7,271 nt of DNA from an uncultured Bacteroidota bacterium (lineage in GTDB: Bacteria > Bacteroidota > Bacteroidia > Chitinophagales > Chitinophagaceae): contig CAILMA010000067.1 in assembly GCA_903835145.1 (NCBI GenBank), positions 1 to 7,271 of the forward strand. Reading direction: 5' to 3'. The position numbers and the translations under genes were made by a program. Every line of letters starts with the position of its first letter. Position 1 is the first letter of the stretch. The notes under the pieces were generated by a model that was given only the letters and a program-made list of their open reading frames with translations, was not told the origin of the DNA and did not search any database. Shown here piece by piece: positions 6,774-7,271 of this stretch.

Positions 6774-6810
6774 AAACGGAGCAGGTGCCAGCCACTTGTT
6801 CCGTTTTTTT
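6774..6810 (+). terminator. intrinsic terminator of the peroxiredoxin gene, between convergent genes
   Basis: The arms AAACGGAGCAGGTG (6774-6787) and CACTTGTTCCGTTT (6793-6806) pair over 14 bp around the loop CCAGC, with two G-U wobbles in the plus-strand RNA. A T7 run (6804-6810) follows. Read from the other strand the two wobbles become C-A mismatches and the trailing sequence is only TTTATATG, so the structure is better suited to stopping the rightward transcript. Its last bases overlap the stop codon of the convergent Rieske gene. Confidence 0.88.
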
Positions 6811-7126
6811 ATGCCATAAACCTTACATACAGCTCACTACCCCTGATTTCGGTGAGGTACGTGAACAGTTTGTAGCCTTCGCCACTCGTATTGCGGCCAT
6901 TGGCGGGGTCGAAGCGGTATTTATGAAGCGGGCACACAACCCGGCCAAGCGGGTCAAGCCAGCCCTCGCACATGGGAGCACCGGCATGAGGGCACTTCGC
7001 CGCAAATGCATGAACCACATCGAGCTTTTTCAGCAGGGCTATTTTCTTTTCGCCCACGTCCGTCTCCACTATTTTATTTTCTTCCAGCTCCTGCCAGGCC
7101 ACTTCTACTTTATGCCAGGTATACAC
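6809..7126 (-). CDS. small Rieske [2Fe-2S] ferredoxin-like protein (NirD-like)
   Basis: The 105-residue protein is a single Rieske domain with no signal peptide or membrane segment. The cluster ligands are clear: CPH (C45, H47) in KCPHAGAPM and CPLH (C65, H68) in VVCPLHKYRF, spaced C-x-H-x17-C-x2-H. The following NGRNTSGEGYKL and the ending SELYVRF match small stand-alone Rieske proteins that resemble the nitrite reductase small subunit or dioxygenase ferredoxins. It probably carries electrons or acts as a subunit of an unknown oxidoreductase; no nitrite reductase large subunit or oxygenase is nearby. The start is GTG at 7126-7124: an in-frame TGA lies two codons upstream, and the next in-frame ATG (residue 52) would destroy the domain. 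An ATG at 7133-7131 is out of frame by one base. The deaminase gene ends 32 bases upstream on the same strand, so the two are likely co-transcribed. Confidence 0.9.
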   Translation of the reverse strand: MYTWHKVEVAWQELEENKIVETDVGEKKIALLKKLDVVHAFAAKCPHAGAPMCEGWLDPLGRVVCPLHKYRFDPANGRNTSGEGYKLFTYLTEIRGSELYVRFMA

Positions 7127-7158
7127 GTTTCATCGGTTTTAGCTTTTTATAAAGTTCC

Positions 7159-7271
7159 CTATCTGCGGGCGGCAAAAAAATCTTTCATCAGCTGCGCACA
7201 CTCTTCAGCAAGCACACCCTTTCGTAACTCAGCCTTGGGGTGAAAGGGCCAGTTTTCGCCAGTGGTTTTGC
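7159..7271 (-). CDS. C-terminal end of a TadA-like nucleoside/tRNA adenosine deaminase (N-terminus beyond window)
   Basis: Reading leftward from the right edge, a frame codes 36 residues and ends with TAG at 7161-7159. It contains NWPFHPKAELRKGVLAEECA and then QLMKDFFAARR. The GVLAEECAxLMxxFF block matches the final helix region of the cytidine/deoxycytidylate deaminase superfamily, close to TadA (E. coli has a similar GILADECAALLSDFF). The zinc-binding HAE and PCxxC motifs would lie outside the window, so the substrate (tRNA A34, guanine or another base) cannot be fixed. The fragment is too short to be judged by length. It is the upstream neighbour of the Rieske gene. Confidence 0.75.
   Translation of the reverse strand, partial: KTTGENWPFHPKAELRKGVLAEECAQLMKDFFAARR

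Noticed and set aside
6785..7243. Plus-strand frame of 152 codons
   Set aside because: It starts inside the terminator stem and is antisense to the Rieske and deaminase genes, both of which have diagnostic motifs.
1..7271. CRISPR array, insertion sequence, tRNA or other RNA gene, phage or defence genes
   Set aside because: I saw no regularly spaced direct repeats, no transposase-like product with terminal inverted repeats, no cloverleaf-like segment, and no defence or phage protein motifs in any supported reading frame.

Overview
The window reads as a chromosomal segment of a Bacteroidota bacterium, probably near Chitinophagaceae; the family-level placement is inference. Evidence: a very large secreted protein with a type IX secretion (T9SS) type B C-terminal domain and a SprB-like repeat, an Omp28-type lipoprotein, start codons mostly without strong Shine-Dalgarno sequences, AT-rich gene borders, and a few matches to the Bacteroidota promoter pattern (TTG, then TAnnTTTG).

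Layout. Positions 1-2377 hold two genes read leftward: an SGNH/GDSL-fold secreted esterase or acetyltransferase-like protein (920-2377), followed 81 bases downstream by an Omp28-family thioredoxin-fold lipoprotein (1-838) that runs off the left edge. A 466-base AT-rich intergenic region (2378-2843) separates these from a divergent 1056-residue T9SS cargo protein (2844-6014) built from a cysteine-rich N-terminal module, a SprB repeat, tandem Ig-like domains, PKD-like domains and a CHU_C sorting domain. Next on the same strand, after 190 bases, is a three-cysteine AhpC-type peroxiredoxin (6205-6750), which ends in a strong intrinsic terminator. Converging on it from the right are a small Rieske [2Fe-2S] ferredoxin (6809-7126, GTG start) and the C-terminal end of a TadA-like nucleoside deaminase (7159-7271, cut by the window edge).

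How the genes fit together. The left half is about the cell envelope and surface: a lipoprotein, a periplasmic or surface acyl-ester enzyme and a large surface or secreted adhesin-like protein. The right half is housekeeping: peroxide removal, a small electron-transfer or ferredoxin-like protein, and a tRNA- or nucleoside-deaminase. I see no RNA gene, mobile element, CRISPR array or att site.

The most unusual visible pattern is that all three exported-protein genes carry a run of exactly seven C on the coding strand within their first 35 codons, right after the signal peptide. These are the only C or G runs of seven or more I found. In each gene, gaining or losing one C leads to a stop within a few to about 25 codons. 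This could be phase variation or just proline codons. I see no clear evidence for a wholly new multi-gene system.
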